A stretch of DNA of 64,000 bases. It comes from Bog-532 sp963833835. GTDB lineage: Bacteria; Actinomycetota; Actinomycetes; Streptosporangiales; Streptosporangiaceae. Numbering within the stretch: position 1 is the first letter of the stretch; every line of letters begins with the position of its first letter. The translations under genes and the position numbers were made by a program. Positions 14,875 through 27,259 of the stretch are shown in pieces. The notes beneath the pieces are model-generated. The model was not told the DNA's origin and ran no database searches. It saw nothing but the letters and a program-made list of their open reading frames with translations. The stretch covers positions 930,001-994,000 of the forward strand of contig CAWHZI010000016.1 in assembly GCA_963833835.1 (NCBI GenBank). Reading direction: 5' to 3'.

Positions 14875-16668
14875 GTGTACGTCATTGAGCTGGGTCAGCC
14901 GGCACGACAACAGGCGAGCGGGCCGCTGGTGAGCCCGACTGCGGAAGAGCCTGTGCCCGATGTGGTGTGGAGCGGGCTGACCGTCCCCCCGCAGGGTGGC
15001 CCGCCCGAAACCGAAGAACCAAAGGACGGGGTGGTGTGGTCGAACCACCCGCCGCGGGTCTCGGCCGTCGAGGCCGGGTTCTTCAGCTGGGACCTGGCCT
15101 CCGGCGAGGTGACGCTCGAGCCGGGCACCCGCCGGCTGCACGGCCTGCCCGGCGACGGGCCGGCCACGCTGGCGGAGCTACTGGACCGCGTACCGGAGGA
15201 GGACGCACCGGGCCTGGTCGCGGCCATCCGCGAGCTAGCCAGCGCCTGCGGCACCTACCAGGTCGAATACCGGGTGCTGGACGCCGGCGGCACCGTGCGC
15301 TCGATGGAAGCGCGCGGCCGGGTGGTGCCCGGCCCCGACGGCCTGCCCGGCCGGATGACCGGGTTCGTCATGGACGCCACCACGATCTGGGCCAGCCGGG
15401 AGGCCGAGCGGCGCCGGCTGCACGAAGGCGCCGAGCGCACCGCGCTGACCCAGGAGTTCACCGCGGCGCTGGCCCTGGCGGTGAGCGTCGGGGACATCAC
15501 CGCCGCGGCCCGGACCGGGCTGGCCACCTACGGCGCGAACAGCCTGATCATCGTGGCGGACCAGGGCGGCCGCCGGGAGGCGGTGGCCACGTACGGGTTT
15601 GCCTCGGGGGTCGCCACCGCGCTCGGATCGCCGTCCGGGTCGCCGACGGCCGACGTGTTCGCCACCGGGCAGCCGCTGTTCATCCGGTCGGCCTCCCAGC
15701 TCGCTCGCTACTACCCGCGGCTGGCCGCGCTCACCCGCAAGTCCGCTCAGCGGGCCTGGGCCGTGGTGCCGGTCCCGGTGGGCAACGACCTGCTGGTCGT
15801 CTGCCTGATGGGGTTCGCCTCCGTCCGCGACTTCGAGGCCCAGGAGCGGGCCCTGCTGGTGGCGGCGGCCGGGCTGCTGGCCCAGTCGCTACAGCGGGCC
15901 CGCATGCAGGAGTCCGAGCATGAGCTCGCCCGTGACCTGCAGCGCGGGCTGCTGCCCCGCGGGCAGCTGTCCGCGCCCGGGGTGACGATCGCGGCCCGGT
16001 ACCGGCCGGTGACCACCGGCCTGGAGATCGGCGGGGACTTCTACGACGCCATCGACCTCGCCGACGGCCGGGTCGCCCTGGTCATCGGGGACGTGCAGGG
16101 GCACAACCCGATCGCCGCGTCCCTGATGGGGCGGCTCCGGACGGTGGTCCAGGCCTACGCCCGGGAGGAGCAGGGGCCGGCTGAGGTGATGACCCGGGCC
16201 AACCGCTGGCTGGCTGATCTCAACACCGACGTCGACCTGGCCATGTTCGCGACCTGCTGCTTCGTGATCATCGACCCGGCTCGCGGCGAGCTGGAGATGT
16301 GCCGGGCCGGTCACCCCGGGCCGGCCCTGGCCACACCGGGCGGATCGCCGGTCCTGCTCGAACACGGCACCGACCTGCTGCTGGGCGTGAACGCGGACGA
16401 GAGGTACACCACGGTCACGCTGCCCATGCCCCCGGGCTCGGTGCTGGTCCTGGCCACCGACGGGCTGCTGGACGACGACGGCGCCGACCCCGGCTGCAAC
16501 GTGCGGGCCCTGCTCGGCGTGCTCGGCGACGGCCTGGCCGACGAGCCCGAGCCGCTGGCCGACCGGCTGCTGGCCAGCCCGCAGCGGCCGACCCGGCACG
16601 GCGACGACATCGCGCTGATGGTGGCCCGGCTGGACTGGCCGCGCCTGCTGGCCGTGCCCGCCTCCTGA
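14875..16668 (+). CDS. PAS-GAF-PP2C (SpoIIE-type) phosphatase
   Basis: 597 aa. A PAS-like sensor at about 60-170 (FFSWDLASGEVTLEPGTRRL) and a GAF-like domain at about 190-340 precede a coiled linker and a SpoIIE/RsbU-type PP2C domain at about 355-590. Its motifs are EIGGDFYDAIDLADGRVALV, IGDVQGHNPIAA, CRAGHPGPAL, LATDGLLDD and HGDDIALMVARL. Such proteins dephosphorylate anti-anti-sigma factors in response to a bound signal. There is no adjacent STAS or RsbW-like gene, so the partner is elsewhere. The GTG start is set by a strong GGGGGAGGGG ribosome site. Confidence 0.9.
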   Translation: MYVIELGQPARQQASGPLVSPTAEEPVPDVVWSGLTVPPQGGPPETEEPKDGVVWSNHPPRVSAVEAGFFSWDLASGEVTLEPGTRRLHGLPGDGPATLAELLDRVPEEDAPGLVAAIRELASACGTYQVEYRVLDAGGTVRSMEARGRVVPGPDGLPGRMTGFVMDATTIWASREAERRRLHEGAERTALTQEFTAALALAVSVGDITAAARTGLATYGANSLIIVADQGGRREAVATYGFASGVATALGSPSGSPTADVFATGQPLFIRSASQLARYYPRLAALTRKSAQRAWAVVPVPVGNDLLVVCLMGFASVRDFEAQERALLVAAAGLLAQSLQRARMQESEHELARDLQRGLLPRGQLSAPGVTIAARYRPVTTGLEIGGDFYDAIDLADGRVALVIGDVQGHNPIAASLMGRLRTVVQAYAREEQGPAEVMTRANRWLADLNTDVDLAMFATCCFVIIDPARGELEMCRAGHPGPALATPGGSPVLLEHGTDLLLGVNADERYTTVTLPMPPGSVLVLATDGLLDDDGADPGCNVRALLGVLGDGLADEPEPLADRLLASPQRPTRHGDDIALMVARLDWPRLLAVPAS

Positions 16669-16700
16669 CCTCACCGGCGCCACCCCTCCGGGGCCCGGCC

Positions 16701-17231
16701 TCACTCCTCCGGGTCGTCGCCCTCCAGCGACAGATAGGAACCGCGCCAGAACAGCAGCGGGGCGCCGCCGTCACCGGACGTCTCCGCGTACTGGACCCGG
16801 CCCACGATGATCTCGTGGTCGCCGCCCGGCAGGCTGTGTTCCACCGTGCACTCCAGTGCGGCCAGCGTGCCCGCCAGGCGCGGGCTGCCGGTCGGGCCGG
16901 GCTGGTGCTCGACGCCGTCCCAGGCCGCGGACACCCCCCGGCGGGCGAAGTTGGCCGACAGCTCCTGCTGCGGCGCGGACAGCACGTTCACCACGAACGC
17001 GCCGTGCTGGTGGATCGCGTCCAGCGTCAGGCTGGACCGGTCGAAGCAGACCAGGATGAGGGGAGGGTCGAGCGACAGCGAGCTGACGGCGTTGGCGGTG
17101 GTTCCCACTGGTTCGCCGTCAGAATCGATCGAGGTGACGACGGTGACACCGGTGGCGAAGTGCCCCACCGCGTGCCGGAACTCATCACTGGAGATGTCTC
17201 TGTCAGCGTCGGTGGATGCTGTCATCGTCAT
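16701..17231 (-). CDS. Flavin reductase-like (FMN-binding split-barrel) protein
   Basis: 176 aa, NAD(P)H:flavin oxidoreductase fold: HFATGVTVVTSIDSDG, then GTTANAVSSLSLDPPLILVC (flavin phosphate-binding loop) and NVLSAPQQELSANFARRG. These small reductases supply FMNH2 or FADH2 to two-component monooxygenases, but no oxygenase is adjacent here. A second, separate flavin reductase occurs at 54118-54642 beside its oxygenase. The start is one of two ATG codons (17231 or 17225). Confidence 0.85.
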   Translation of the reverse strand: MTMTASTDADRDISSDEFRHAVGHFATGVTVVTSIDSDGEPVGTTANAVSSLSLDPPLILVCFDRSSLTLDAIHQHGAFVVNVLSAPQQELSANFARRGVSAAWDGVEHQPGPTGSPRLAGTLAALECTVEHSLPGGDHEIIVGRVQYAETSGDGGAPLLFWRGSYLSLEGDDPEE

Positions 17232-17392
17232 TTCTGTCCATGGTTCGGCGAGGCCACACTAGGGAGCAAGCGCTTTCCTACCCGTCGTTATTTCCGATCG
17301 GCAGATATACCCATAAAACCGACCGGCTAACTCGAGTGTGACTCAGCCCCACCCATCGGAGCCCCTGAGCACGGAGCCCTGAGCCCGGAATC

Positions 17393-18760
17393 TCAGCCGA
17401 GGCCGAACCAGCCCAGCACGGTCGATCCGAGCAGCAGCACCGACATGATGCTGATCCCGACCACGACCATCGTGGCCACGATCCGGATGACCGGGCCGTT
17501 GGCGTGGCTGCCGAGCACCTCGCGCCGGTTGGCCAGGATCAGGATGTAGATCAGCACGATCGGGGTGACGATGCCCTGCAGCACCTGGGTGCCGATGAGC
17601 AGGGTGATCAGGTTCACCGGGGTCAGCGCCACCGCTGCCCCGAGCGCTATCTGGAAGGTGAACAGGCCAAGGAACAGGGGGGCTTCGGCGAACCGGCGGG
17701 ACACCGAGCGTTCCACCCCGACCGCCTCGCTGATCGCGTAGCTGCTGGACAGCGGGACCACGGCGCCGGCCAGGGCGCTCGCCCCCAGCAGGCCGAACGC
17801 GAACAGCAGCTCGGCCCCGTTGCCGGCCACCGGCCGCAGGGCCTCGGCCGCTTCCTTGGCCGAGCTGAGCGCGCCGCGGCCGCCGATGGTGGCGCCGGTG
17901 GCGATGATGATCGCCATGCTGATGACGCAGGCGAACACGGCCCCGCTGACCGCGTCCAGCCGCGCGTTGCGGTAGTTGGCCGGCCCGGCGCCCCGGTCGA
18001 CCACGCCGGCCGCGGCGTAGAACTGCATGTACGGGCTGACCGTGGTGCCGATCAGGGCCACCCCGAGCAGCAGGTAGCTCTTGGACAGCAGGAAGTGCGG
18101 GATCACCAGGTTGGTGCCGACCGTGGCCCAGTCGGGGTGGCCCAGGATGGCGGCCACCGGGTAGGCGAAGAACGCCAGCGACAAGATCAGGAAGATGCGT
18201 TCGGCGTACCGGTAGGAGCCGAACAGCACCAGCCCCCAGATCAGGATCGCGGCGGGCGGGATAACCCAGTACCGGCTGACGCCGAGCAGCTCGAACGCGG
18301 CCCCGATCCCGGCGAACTCGCTGACCACCAGGCCCGTGTTGGCCAGCAGCACGCAGAACAGGGCCACCCCGGTGAGCCGCAGGCTGAACTGCTCCCGGAT
18401 CAGGGCAGCCAGCCCCTTACCGGTGAAGATGCCCAGCCGGACCGCCATCTCCTGGACGACGACCAGCGCAATCGTCACCAGCAGCATGAAGAACAGCGTC
18501 CGGTAGATGAACTGGGAACCAGCACTGGAATAGGTGGCAATACCGGCCGCGTCGTTGCCGGCGTTCGCCGCGACCAGCCCGGGCCCGGCGATGGCCAGAT
18601 AGGCCAGCGTCCAGCGGCCGCCGGGAACCCGCTGGATCAGGGCGGCAGTGCGCCCGCGCAGCGCGGTCCCGCTCGGGCCGGGGCGGGACGGGGCCTCCCC
18701 GGCCGTTTCGTCCGGGCGGGCCGTTTCGTCCGGGCGGGTCGCTTCGTCCGGGCGCGTCAC
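17393..18760 (-). CDS. NRAMP-related divalent metal transporter
   Basis: 455 aa with about 11 transmembrane helices after a repetitive acidic N-terminus (RPDEATRPDETARPDETA). It aligns by eye to the NRAMP core: helix 1 GPGLVAANAGNDAAGIATYS and helix 6 ALIGTTVSPYMQFYAA. The classical helix-1 DPGN and helix-6 MPH metal-binding motifs are replaced (DAAG and SPY at the same places), so it is not a standard Mn/Fe NRAMP. Some NRAMP-related transporters prefer other divalent ions such as Mg2+. The upstream gene, overlapping by 4 bp, encodes an MgtE-N/CBS protein, which fits a Mg2+-linked role (inference). Confidence 0.85.
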   Translation of the reverse strand: MTRPDEATRPDETARPDETAGEAPSRPGPSGTALRGRTAALIQRVPGGRWTLAYLAIAGPGLVAANAGNDAAGIATYSSAGSQFIYRTLFFMLLVTIALVVVQEMAVRLGIFTGKGLAALIREQFSLRLTGVALFCVLLANTGLVVSEFAGIGAAFELLGVSRYWVIPPAAILIWGLVLFGSYRYAERIFLILSLAFFAYPVAAILGHPDWATVGTNLVIPHFLLSKSYLLLGVALIGTTVSPYMQFYAAAGVVDRGAGPANYRNARLDAVSGAVFACVISMAIIIATGATIGGRGALSSAKEAAEALRPVAGNGAELLFAFGLLGASALAGAVVPLSSSYAISEAVGVERSVSRRFAEAPLFLGLFTFQIALGAAVALTPVNLITLLIGTQVLQGIVTPIVLIYILILANRREVLGSHANGPVIRIVATMVVVGISIMSVLLLGSTVLGWFGLG

Positions 18761-20142
18761 TGCAGCAGCCTCGGGAAGTGCAGCCGCCCGCGTTCGGGCA
18801 GCAGCGCGTCGAGCACGTCGTCGGCCAGGATCCGGCCCAGTGCCTGGCCTTGTTCGTCCACCACCAGCAGCGAGGAGCGCCGGGTGCGGACCAGCTGGTC
18901 GGCCACGTCGGCCACGGACGCGTCCGGCAGCACGGTTAGCGGTTCCGGATGGCCGTCCGCGGCCAGCACGCCGCTGACCGTCACGTCGTCGGCGTGGGTG
19001 ACCAGGTCGAACAGCGGCAGGTCGGCCACCAGGTCGCCGTCGTCGCTGCAGATCACCACCGCGTCGATCTCTTCCCGGTGCTGGCCGAGAGCGGCCACCG
19101 CCTGCTTGACCTCGCCGATCGTGCTGCCCGGCCGGGCCTGCACCAGCGTGGTGGTCATGAACCCGCCCGCCTCGCGCTCGGGGTAGCTGAGCAGCGCGGA
19201 CAGTTCGCCGGCCTTGTCCGGGGACATCTTGGCCAAGATGGCGTCCCGCTCCCGGTCGGACAGGTCGCGCAGCGCGTCCACCGCCTCGTCCGGCTCCATC
19301 GCGGCGAGCAGGCCCGCGGCCTGCTCGGGCCGCACCTCCCGCAGCAGCGCCTCCAGCTCGTCCGGGTCCATCTCCTCCAGCGCGTCGGCGGCGGTGTCGT
19401 TCTCCAGCCGGGACAGCAGGTCCTGCCGGGCCGGGCGGCCCAGGTCCTCCAGCAGGTCGGCCAGATCGGCCGGGGCCATCCGGCGCAGCTGCTCATCGCT
19501 GGACCGCAGCTGCACCGCCGGGGGTGAGCTGGTCAGGTCGCCGGAGAACGGGGCGACGGCATCCCAGTCGATGACCCGCTCCGGGGTGGGCCGGCCGCGG
19601 AACCGCTTGGGGCCGAGCCGGCGCAGCAGCGTGTTCAGGCTGACGTCCAGCCCGACCAGCAGGAACTGCCCGGCCACCGGGGCCAGGTACAGGTCCGCGG
19701 CCCGGATGACCTGCCGGCCGTCCAGGTCCACCACCTGATGGTCGAGCATGTCCTTGGCCAGCATCACCTCACCGGGCCGGCGCATGAACTCGCGCAGGTC
19801 GAGCCGGGCGGTCCGCAGATGCACGGACTGATGGTTGATGCTGTCCACCGCTTCGATGGGCAGGAAGCTGTTGCGGGACCCGATGCGCAGCAGCAGGCCG
19901 GTCAGCGGCGGATAACGGTCCTGGCCCTGCATCCGGGCCACCAGGTCGACGAGCTTGCCGACCCGCTGCCCGCGCTGGTTGAACACGGGCGCGCCGACCA
20001 GGCTGGCCACGCTGACGATGGCCTGCTGGACCGCCCGGCGGGTGGTCAGGCGGGTGTTACGGCGGCGTAGGGCGTCGGCGGCCGGCGCCATCAGCCGGCG
20101 CGGCGAAGGAGAGACCATCGCAGGCTCCACAGCAGAGGACAC
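18757..20142 (-). CDS. Soluble MgtE-N plus CBS-pair protein
   Basis: 461 aa, no membrane segment. A PRC-barrel-like N-terminal part (about 40-190) is followed by an MgtE N-domain helical repeat (about 220-335: MAPADLADLLEDLG, DALEEMDPDELEALLREV, LLAAMEPDEAVDALRDL) and two CBS motifs (about 340-450). In the MgtE channel these cytosolic domains sense Mg2+ and gate the pore; here the pore is missing. The protein may instead regulate the co-translated NRAMP-like transporter, whose start overlaps its stop (inference). ATG codons at 20118 and 20091 are alternative starts. Confidence 0.85.
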   Translation of the reverse strand: MSSAVEPAMVSPSPRRLMAPAADALRRRNTRLTTRRAVQQAIVSVASLVGAPVFNQRGQRVGKLVDLVARMQGQDRYPPLTGLLLRIGSRNSFLPIEAVDSINHQSVHLRTARLDLREFMRRPGEVMLAKDMLDHQVVDLDGRQVIRAADLYLAPVAGQFLLVGLDVSLNTLLRRLGPKRFRGRPTPERVIDWDAVAPFSGDLTSSPPAVQLRSSDEQLRRMAPADLADLLEDLGRPARQDLLSRLENDTAADALEEMDPDELEALLREVRPEQAAGLLAAMEPDEAVDALRDLSDRERDAILAKMSPDKAGELSALLSYPEREAGGFMTTTLVQARPGSTIGEVKQAVAALGQHREEIDAVVICSDDGDLVADLPLFDLVTHADDVTVSGVLAADGHPEPLTVLPDASVADVADQLVRTRRSSLLVVDEQGQALGRILADDVLDALLPERGRLHFPRLLQ

Positions 20143-20219
20143 CCGCGGGCGGCTCAGTTCATGGAACTACGGGAGCCGGGCAGGCGGGTGGCGAGGGCGT
20201 TTGGGACGGGACGGTACTA

Positions 20220-20249
20220 GGAGGTTGACCCGACACGGTCACCACCTCC
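20220..20249. other. Strong hairpin between the divergent MgtE-N/CBS genes
   Basis: GGAGGT-TGACC (20220-20230), a 6-nt loop, then GGTCA-cc-ACCTCC (20237-20249): 11 pairs with a 2-nt bulge. It sits midway in a 240-bp divergent gap. It could be an operator dyad or a leader hairpin. I compared the gap with remembered M-box (Mg2+ riboswitch) landmarks and did not find them. Confidence 0.4.
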
Positions 20250-20385
20250 ATTCCTCGTCTCCGGCGTCTGGCTCCGTCTGCGGCGGCTGGTCGCCCTGAG
20301 GGATTGTACGACATCCGTTGAGCCACAATAGATCCCGGGCACTGGGCTCAGCATGACCCGGGCAGGGAGGGAGGCGGTCACCGCG

Positions 20386-21582
20386 ATGGCATCCAGGCAG
20401 GTGTTCACGTCACGACTGCGGGGCCGCCCGCTGCTGGACGACGAGGAGACCGCGATCGGCAAGATCCGGGACGTGGTGATCCTGCCCACCGCCCGGGGTG
20501 CGGCCCCGCGTGCGCTGGGACTGGTGGTGACGCTGCAGCGGCGCCGCATCTTCGTGAACTTCGGCCGGATCGCGGAGATCTCGGTAGACGGCGCGCACCT
20601 GCGCGGCGGGGCCGTGGACCTGGGCCGGTTCACCGGCCGCACCGGCGAGATCCTGGCCTCTGACCTGGCCGGCAAAGTGGTCGACGGGGGCGCCGTGGTC
20701 GACGTGGCCATCTCCCCGACCGAGGCCCGGCGGGACGGCTGGGAGGTCTCCGCGCTGGCCATCCGGGGCCGGGGCCTGCGGCTCCGCTCCACCCAGATCG
20801 TGCCCTGGGACAAGTACCCCGAGCTGTTCCAGGCCGGGGCCCTGGCCGAACAGCTGGCCGGCCTGCGCGAGCTGCACCCGACCGACCTGGCTAGCGCGGT
20901 CGAGGGCATGACGCCGGACCGGCGCAGCCAGATCGCGGCCGCGCTCGAGGACGACGAACTGGCCGACGTACTGGAGGAGATGCCCGAGCAGGACCAGATC
21001 CGGCTGCTGGCCAGCCTGAACCCGGAACGAACGGCGGACGTCGTTGAGGAGATGGAGCCCGACGACGCGGTCGACCTGCTGGCCGAGATGGCGCCCGAGC
21101 AGCGCGAGCGGCTGCTGGCCGCGATGGAGCCGGCCCAGGCCGCGGACCTGCGGCGGCTGCTCCGGTACGGGAGCCGGACCGCGGGTGGCCTGATGACCTC
21201 GCAGCCGCTGATCTTCGCGCCCGACGTGCCCGTGGCCGAGATGCTGGCCCGCATCCGGGAATCGGAAACGCGAGCCACGGCCGCGGCTCAGGTCTTCGTG
21301 TGCGCGCCGCCCACCGTGACCCCGACCGGGCGTTTCCTGGGCACGATCGGGTTCCAGCGGCTGCTTCGCCGGCCGCCGGCCATGCTGGCCGGTGACTGCG
21401 TGCAGGAAAGCACCTTCGTCCGGCCCGAGCTGACCGAACGGGAACTGGCCGCCCGGCTCGCGGCCTACAACCTGATCAGCGTGGCCGTCTGTGACGAGGC
21501 CGGCCGCCTGCTCGGCGCGGTCACCGTGGACGACGTCCTTGACCATCTGCTGCCCGCCGACTGGCGCAGGACTGGAGGCTGA
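20386..21582 (+). CDS. Second soluble MgtE-N plus CBS-pair protein
   Basis: 398 aa from ATG 20386, chosen for the upstream GGGAGGGAGG; an ATG at 20353 is in frame but lacks one. An N-terminal PRC-barrel-like half (about 1-145) is followed by MgtE N-domain repeats (LHPTDLASAVEGMTPDRR, ADVVEEMEPDDAVDLLAEM, LLAAMEPAQAADLRRLL) and a CBS pair (about 275-395). The architecture parallels 18757-20142, and the two genes diverge from one control region, suggesting duplication followed by specialisation. It forms an operon with the DUF1003 gene 2 bp downstream. Confidence 0.85.
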   Translation: MASRQVFTSRLRGRPLLDDEETAIGKIRDVVILPTARGAAPRALGLVVTLQRRRIFVNFGRIAEISVDGAHLRGGAVDLGRFTGRTGEILASDLAGKVVDGGAVVDVAISPTEARRDGWEVSALAIRGRGLRLRSTQIVPWDKYPELFQAGALAEQLAGLRELHPTDLASAVEGMTPDRRSQIAAALEDDELADVLEEMPEQDQIRLLASLNPERTADVVEEMEPDDAVDLLAEMAPEQRERLLAAMEPAQAADLRRLLRYGSRTAGGLMTSQPLIFAPDVPVAEMLARIRESETRATAAAQVFVCAPPTVTPTGRFLGTIGFQRLLRRPPAMLAGDCVQESTFVRPELTERELAARLAAYNLISVAVCDEAGRLLGAVTVDDVLDHLLPADWRRTGG

Positions 21583-21584
21583 CG

Positions 21585-22142
21585 ATGGCGCGCTTGAAGG
21601 AATTGCTCCCGTCCCGGCTCAACGAACGCTCGGACCTGTCCGTGCCCCGCGGCGCCGGGCCGCGGATGGGAGCGCGCTACGACGCCGACGCGTTCGGCCG
21701 GTTCGCCGAGGGGCTGGCCCGGTTCCTGGGCACCGGCCGCTTCCTGGTCGCCCAGACCGTCCTGGTCTTCGCCTGGATCGTCCTGAACATCGTCGGCCTG
21801 GTCCACCACTGGGACCCGTACCCGTTCATCCTGCTCAACCTGGCCTTTTCCACCCAGGCCGCCTACGCCGCCCCGCTGATCCTGCTGGCCCAGAACCGGC
21901 AGGACGACCGGGACCGGGCCAACATCGAACGTGACCGCGAGGTAGCCGCCCGCACCCAGGCCGACACCGAGTTCCTGGCCCGCGAACTGGCCGCGGTCCG
22001 GCTGGCCCTGTCCGACGTGGTGACCACTGAGGACCTGAGCGACTCGCTCGAGCGGCTGGCCAAACTGATCACCGACGGCCAGACCGCCAACGGCCAGTCC
22101 GCCGGGCCGTCGGCCGGTCAGCAGAACCACACCAGGAATTAG
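21585..22142 (+). CDS. DUF1003 membrane protein
   Basis: 185 aa. Two transmembrane helices (about 50-72, FLVAQTVLVFAWIVLNIVGL, and about 78-100, PFILLNLAFSTQAAYAAPLI) carry the DUF1003 core, with LLAQNRQDDRDR leading into a long charged helical tail (about 103-165). It starts two bases after the MgtE-N/CBS stop, so they are co-translated. NRAMP, MgtE-N/CBS and DUF1003 genes often cluster in actinobacteria, which suggests a shared metal-ion role; the exact function is unknown. Confidence 0.9.
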   Translation: MARLKELLPSRLNERSDLSVPRGAGPRMGARYDADAFGRFAEGLARFLGTGRFLVAQTVLVFAWIVLNIVGLVHHWDPYPFILLNLAFSTQAAYAAPLILLAQNRQDDRDRANIERDREVAARTQADTEFLARELAAVRLALSDVVTTEDLSDSLERLAKLITDGQTANGQSAGPSAGQQNHTRN

Positions 22143-22179
22143 CCCCGTGCCCGGCGCCGGGGCGGGGTAGGAGGTAGCC

Positions 22180-24977
22180 GTGGCGAACGCGGAGCAGGAA
22201 CGGGTGCAGGGGTTCGGCGGGCTCGAGAACGGTCTGCGGCAGGCCAGCGACTGGTACCTGTGGGGGCCCTACGTCAGCGAACGGCAGTGGGGCACGGTCC
22301 GGGAGGACTACAGCGCCGACGGCTCGGCCTGGGACTACTTCCCGCACGACCACGCCCGGTCCCGGGCCTACCGGTGGGGCGAGGACGGCCTGGCCGGGTT
22401 CAGCGACATCGAGCAGCGGCTCTGCCTGGGCCTGGCCCTGTGGAACGGCCAGGACCCGATCCTGAAGGAGCGGCCGTTCGGGCTGACCGGGCCGGAGGGC
22501 AACCACGGTGAGGACGTCAAGGAGTACTGGTGGTACCTGGACAGCGTGCCCAGCCACGCCTGGAACCGCTGGCGTTACCACTACCCGCAGGGCCCGTTCC
22601 CGTACGACGACCTGGTGCACACCAACGGGTCCCGTAACCGCTACCAGCCCGAATACGAGCTGCTCGACACGGGCGCGTTCGACGGTGACCGGTACTGGAT
22701 CGTGGACGTCAGCTACGCCAAGGCCGACCCCACCGACCTGCTGATGACCATCCGGGTCACCAACGCCGGGCCCGACGCCGCCACCGTGCACGTGCTGCCG
22801 ACGGCCTGGTTCCGCAACACCTGGTCCTGGGACGCGGGCGCGCCCAAGCCGGCCATGACCGCCCGCACTGGCGTCGGCGCACCGGCCGTGGACGTACCGC
22901 ACCCGTTTCTGGGCGACCTGGAGCTGATCGCGGGCGACGGCCCCGACGGCACCGCGCCCGGGCTGCTGTTCTGCGAGAACGAGACCAACCTGGCCCGCCT
23001 GTACGGAGCCACTCCCACCACCGCCTACCCCAAGGACGGCATCAACGACCACGTGGTCGCGGGTGCGGCCACGGTCAACCCGGAGCAGCGCGGCACCAAG
23101 TGCTCGTTCTGGTACCAGCTGACGGTCCCGGCCGGCGGCACCGCCGAACTGCGGGTCCGTCTCCGCCCGGCCACCTCGGCGGCCACCCCGGCCACCCCGG
23201 CCCCGGCCACCCCGGCCAGTCCGGCCACGGCCGACCCTCTCGGGGACGACTTCATTCAGCTCAACCGGCAGCGCCAGCTGGAAGCGGACCAGTTCTACGC
23301 CGACCTCAGCCCCGCGGCCGCCCCGGCCGACGCCGCCCACGTCATGCGCCAGGCCTTCGCGGGCCTGCTCTGGTGCAAGCAGTTCTACTACTTCGACGTG
23401 ACCCGCTGGCTGGACGGCGACCCGACCCAGCCCTCGCCACCGCCCGGCCGCCAGCTGGGCCGCAACAACCGGTGGGAGAACTTCAACGCCTTCGACATCA
23501 TGTCGATGCCGGACAAGTGGGAGTACCCCTGGTTCGCGGCCTGGGACCTTGGCTTCCACTGCGTGGCCCTGGCCCACATCGACCCGGCGTTTGCCAAGTA
23601 CCAGCTCATCCTGCTGTGCCGGGAGTGGTTCCAGAACCCGAACGGCGCCCTGCCCGCCTACGAGTGGGACTTCGGCGACATCAACCCGCCGGTGCAGGCC
23701 TGGGCCGCGTTCGAGGTGTTCGTCCTGGACGGCGGCCGTGACCTGGACTTCCTGTCCCGGATCTTCGACAAGCTGCTGATCAACTTCACCTGGTGGGTGA
23801 ACCGCGAGGACGAGAACGGCAACAACGTGTTCCAGGGCGGCTTCCTCGGCCTGGACAACATCGGCCCGATCGACCGGTCGCACCTGCCGGTGGGCGGCAC
23901 GCTGGAGCAGTCCGACGCCACCGGCTGGATGGGGTTCTACGCCATCAGCATGGCCAGCATCGCCACCGTGCTGTACCGCAGCGGGCGCCGTCCCAGCGAG
24001 GACATCGTGCTGAAGTTCCTCGAGCACTTCGCGTCCATCACCAAGGCGATCAACAGCCAGGGCCTGTGGGACGACAACGACGGCCTGTACTACGACAAGC
24101 TGCTCACCCAGGACGGCACCGCGATCTCGGTCCGGACCCGGTCCATGGTCGGGGTGATCCCGATCCTGGCCGTGGCCCTGATCAACCAGGACCTGATCGA
24201 CCAGGCGCTGCGGCTGGGCAAGCAGTTCGCCGACTTCCTGCGCCGGGCCGACTTCGACGACATCAGCAAGCTGACCGACCAGGGCCTGGTCCGGGGCGAG
24301 CCCGGCGACCGGCGGGTCCTGCTCACCCTGACCAGCGTCGCTCAGCTGGAGAAGATCTGCCGGCACCTGTTCGACGAGGGCGAGTTCCTGTCCCCCTACG
24401 GGCTGCGCGCGCTGTCGGCCTACCACCGCGACCACCCCTACGTGCTCGACGTCGAGGGCCAGCAGTCCACCATCGACTACGAGCCGGCCGAGTCCACCAC
24501 GGCCATGTTCGGCGGCAACTCCAACTGGCGCGGGCCGATCTGGTTCCCGCTCAACTACCTGATCGTCAGCATGCTGGAGCGCTACTACCTGTTCTTCGGC
24601 GACGACGTGACCGTCGAGTACCCGGCCGGCTCCGGCCACCAGCTCAACTTCGACCAGATCACCTGTGACCTGCGGGACCGGCTGATCTCGATCTTCCTGG
24701 TCGGGCCGGACGGCCGTCGGCCCTGCTTCGGCGGGGTGGACAAGCTGCAGCACGACCCGGCCTGGAAGGACAACCTGCTGTTCAACGAGTACTTTCACGG
24801 CGACAACGCGGCCGGCCTGGGCGCCTCGCACCAGACCGGCTGGACCGGCGTGGTCGCCGACCTGATCCGCCGCCGCTGGGGTACCGTGCCCTCGCTGCGG
24901 GACCTGCGCGAAATGCAGTCCGCCCTGCCTGCCCCAGCTCCAACACTGCCCGCCCCGGGTCCATCACAGGAGGACAA

Positions 24978-24981
<4 letters not shown>
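22180..24981 (+). CDS. Glucosidase of the GH63/MGH1-like family
   Basis: 933 aa, an (alpha/alpha)6-barrel glycosidase like bacterial GH63 glucosidases. An N-terminal beta-sandwich region (to about 350, beginning WYLWGPYVSERQWGTVREDY) precedes the catalytic barrel. Typical stretches are WFAAWDLGFH, FLGLDNIGPIDRSH, QGLWDDNDGLYYD and NSNWRGPIWFPLNYL. Family members hydrolyse alpha-glucosidic linkages, consistent with the glycogen debranching gene that overlaps its stop by 4 bp. GTG start with TAGGAGGTAGCC ahead. There is no signal peptide, so it acts in the cytosol. Confidence 0.88.
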
Positions 24982-27121
<2,140 letters not shown>

Positions 27122-27125
<4 letters not shown>

Positions 27126-27146
27126 CCATGACCTTGGTCAATTCAC
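27122..27146. promoter_or_regulatory. Inverted repeat after glgX
   Basis: GTGA (27122-27125) and TGACC-TT-GGTCA (27129-27140) are nested with TCAC, a dyad overlapping the glgX stop codon. TTTT and TATTAT follow within 25 bp. It may end glgX transcription or be an operator for the next gene. Confidence 0.35.
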
Positions 27147-27259
27147 CTTTTGCCCGCTATTATCCCAGCTAGACGCGCCGTACGACGCTTGCCCCCGCCC
27201 AGGTTGTCAGTGTGGCGCGCTGCGCTGGCAACGCGACGCGTTCACGAAGGCGGGGGGCC

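Noticed and set aside
20143..20385. M-box (Mg2+) riboswitch upstream of the MgtE-N/CBS genes
   Set aside because: Both strands lack the conserved M-box landmarks I remember; only a simple hairpin is present.
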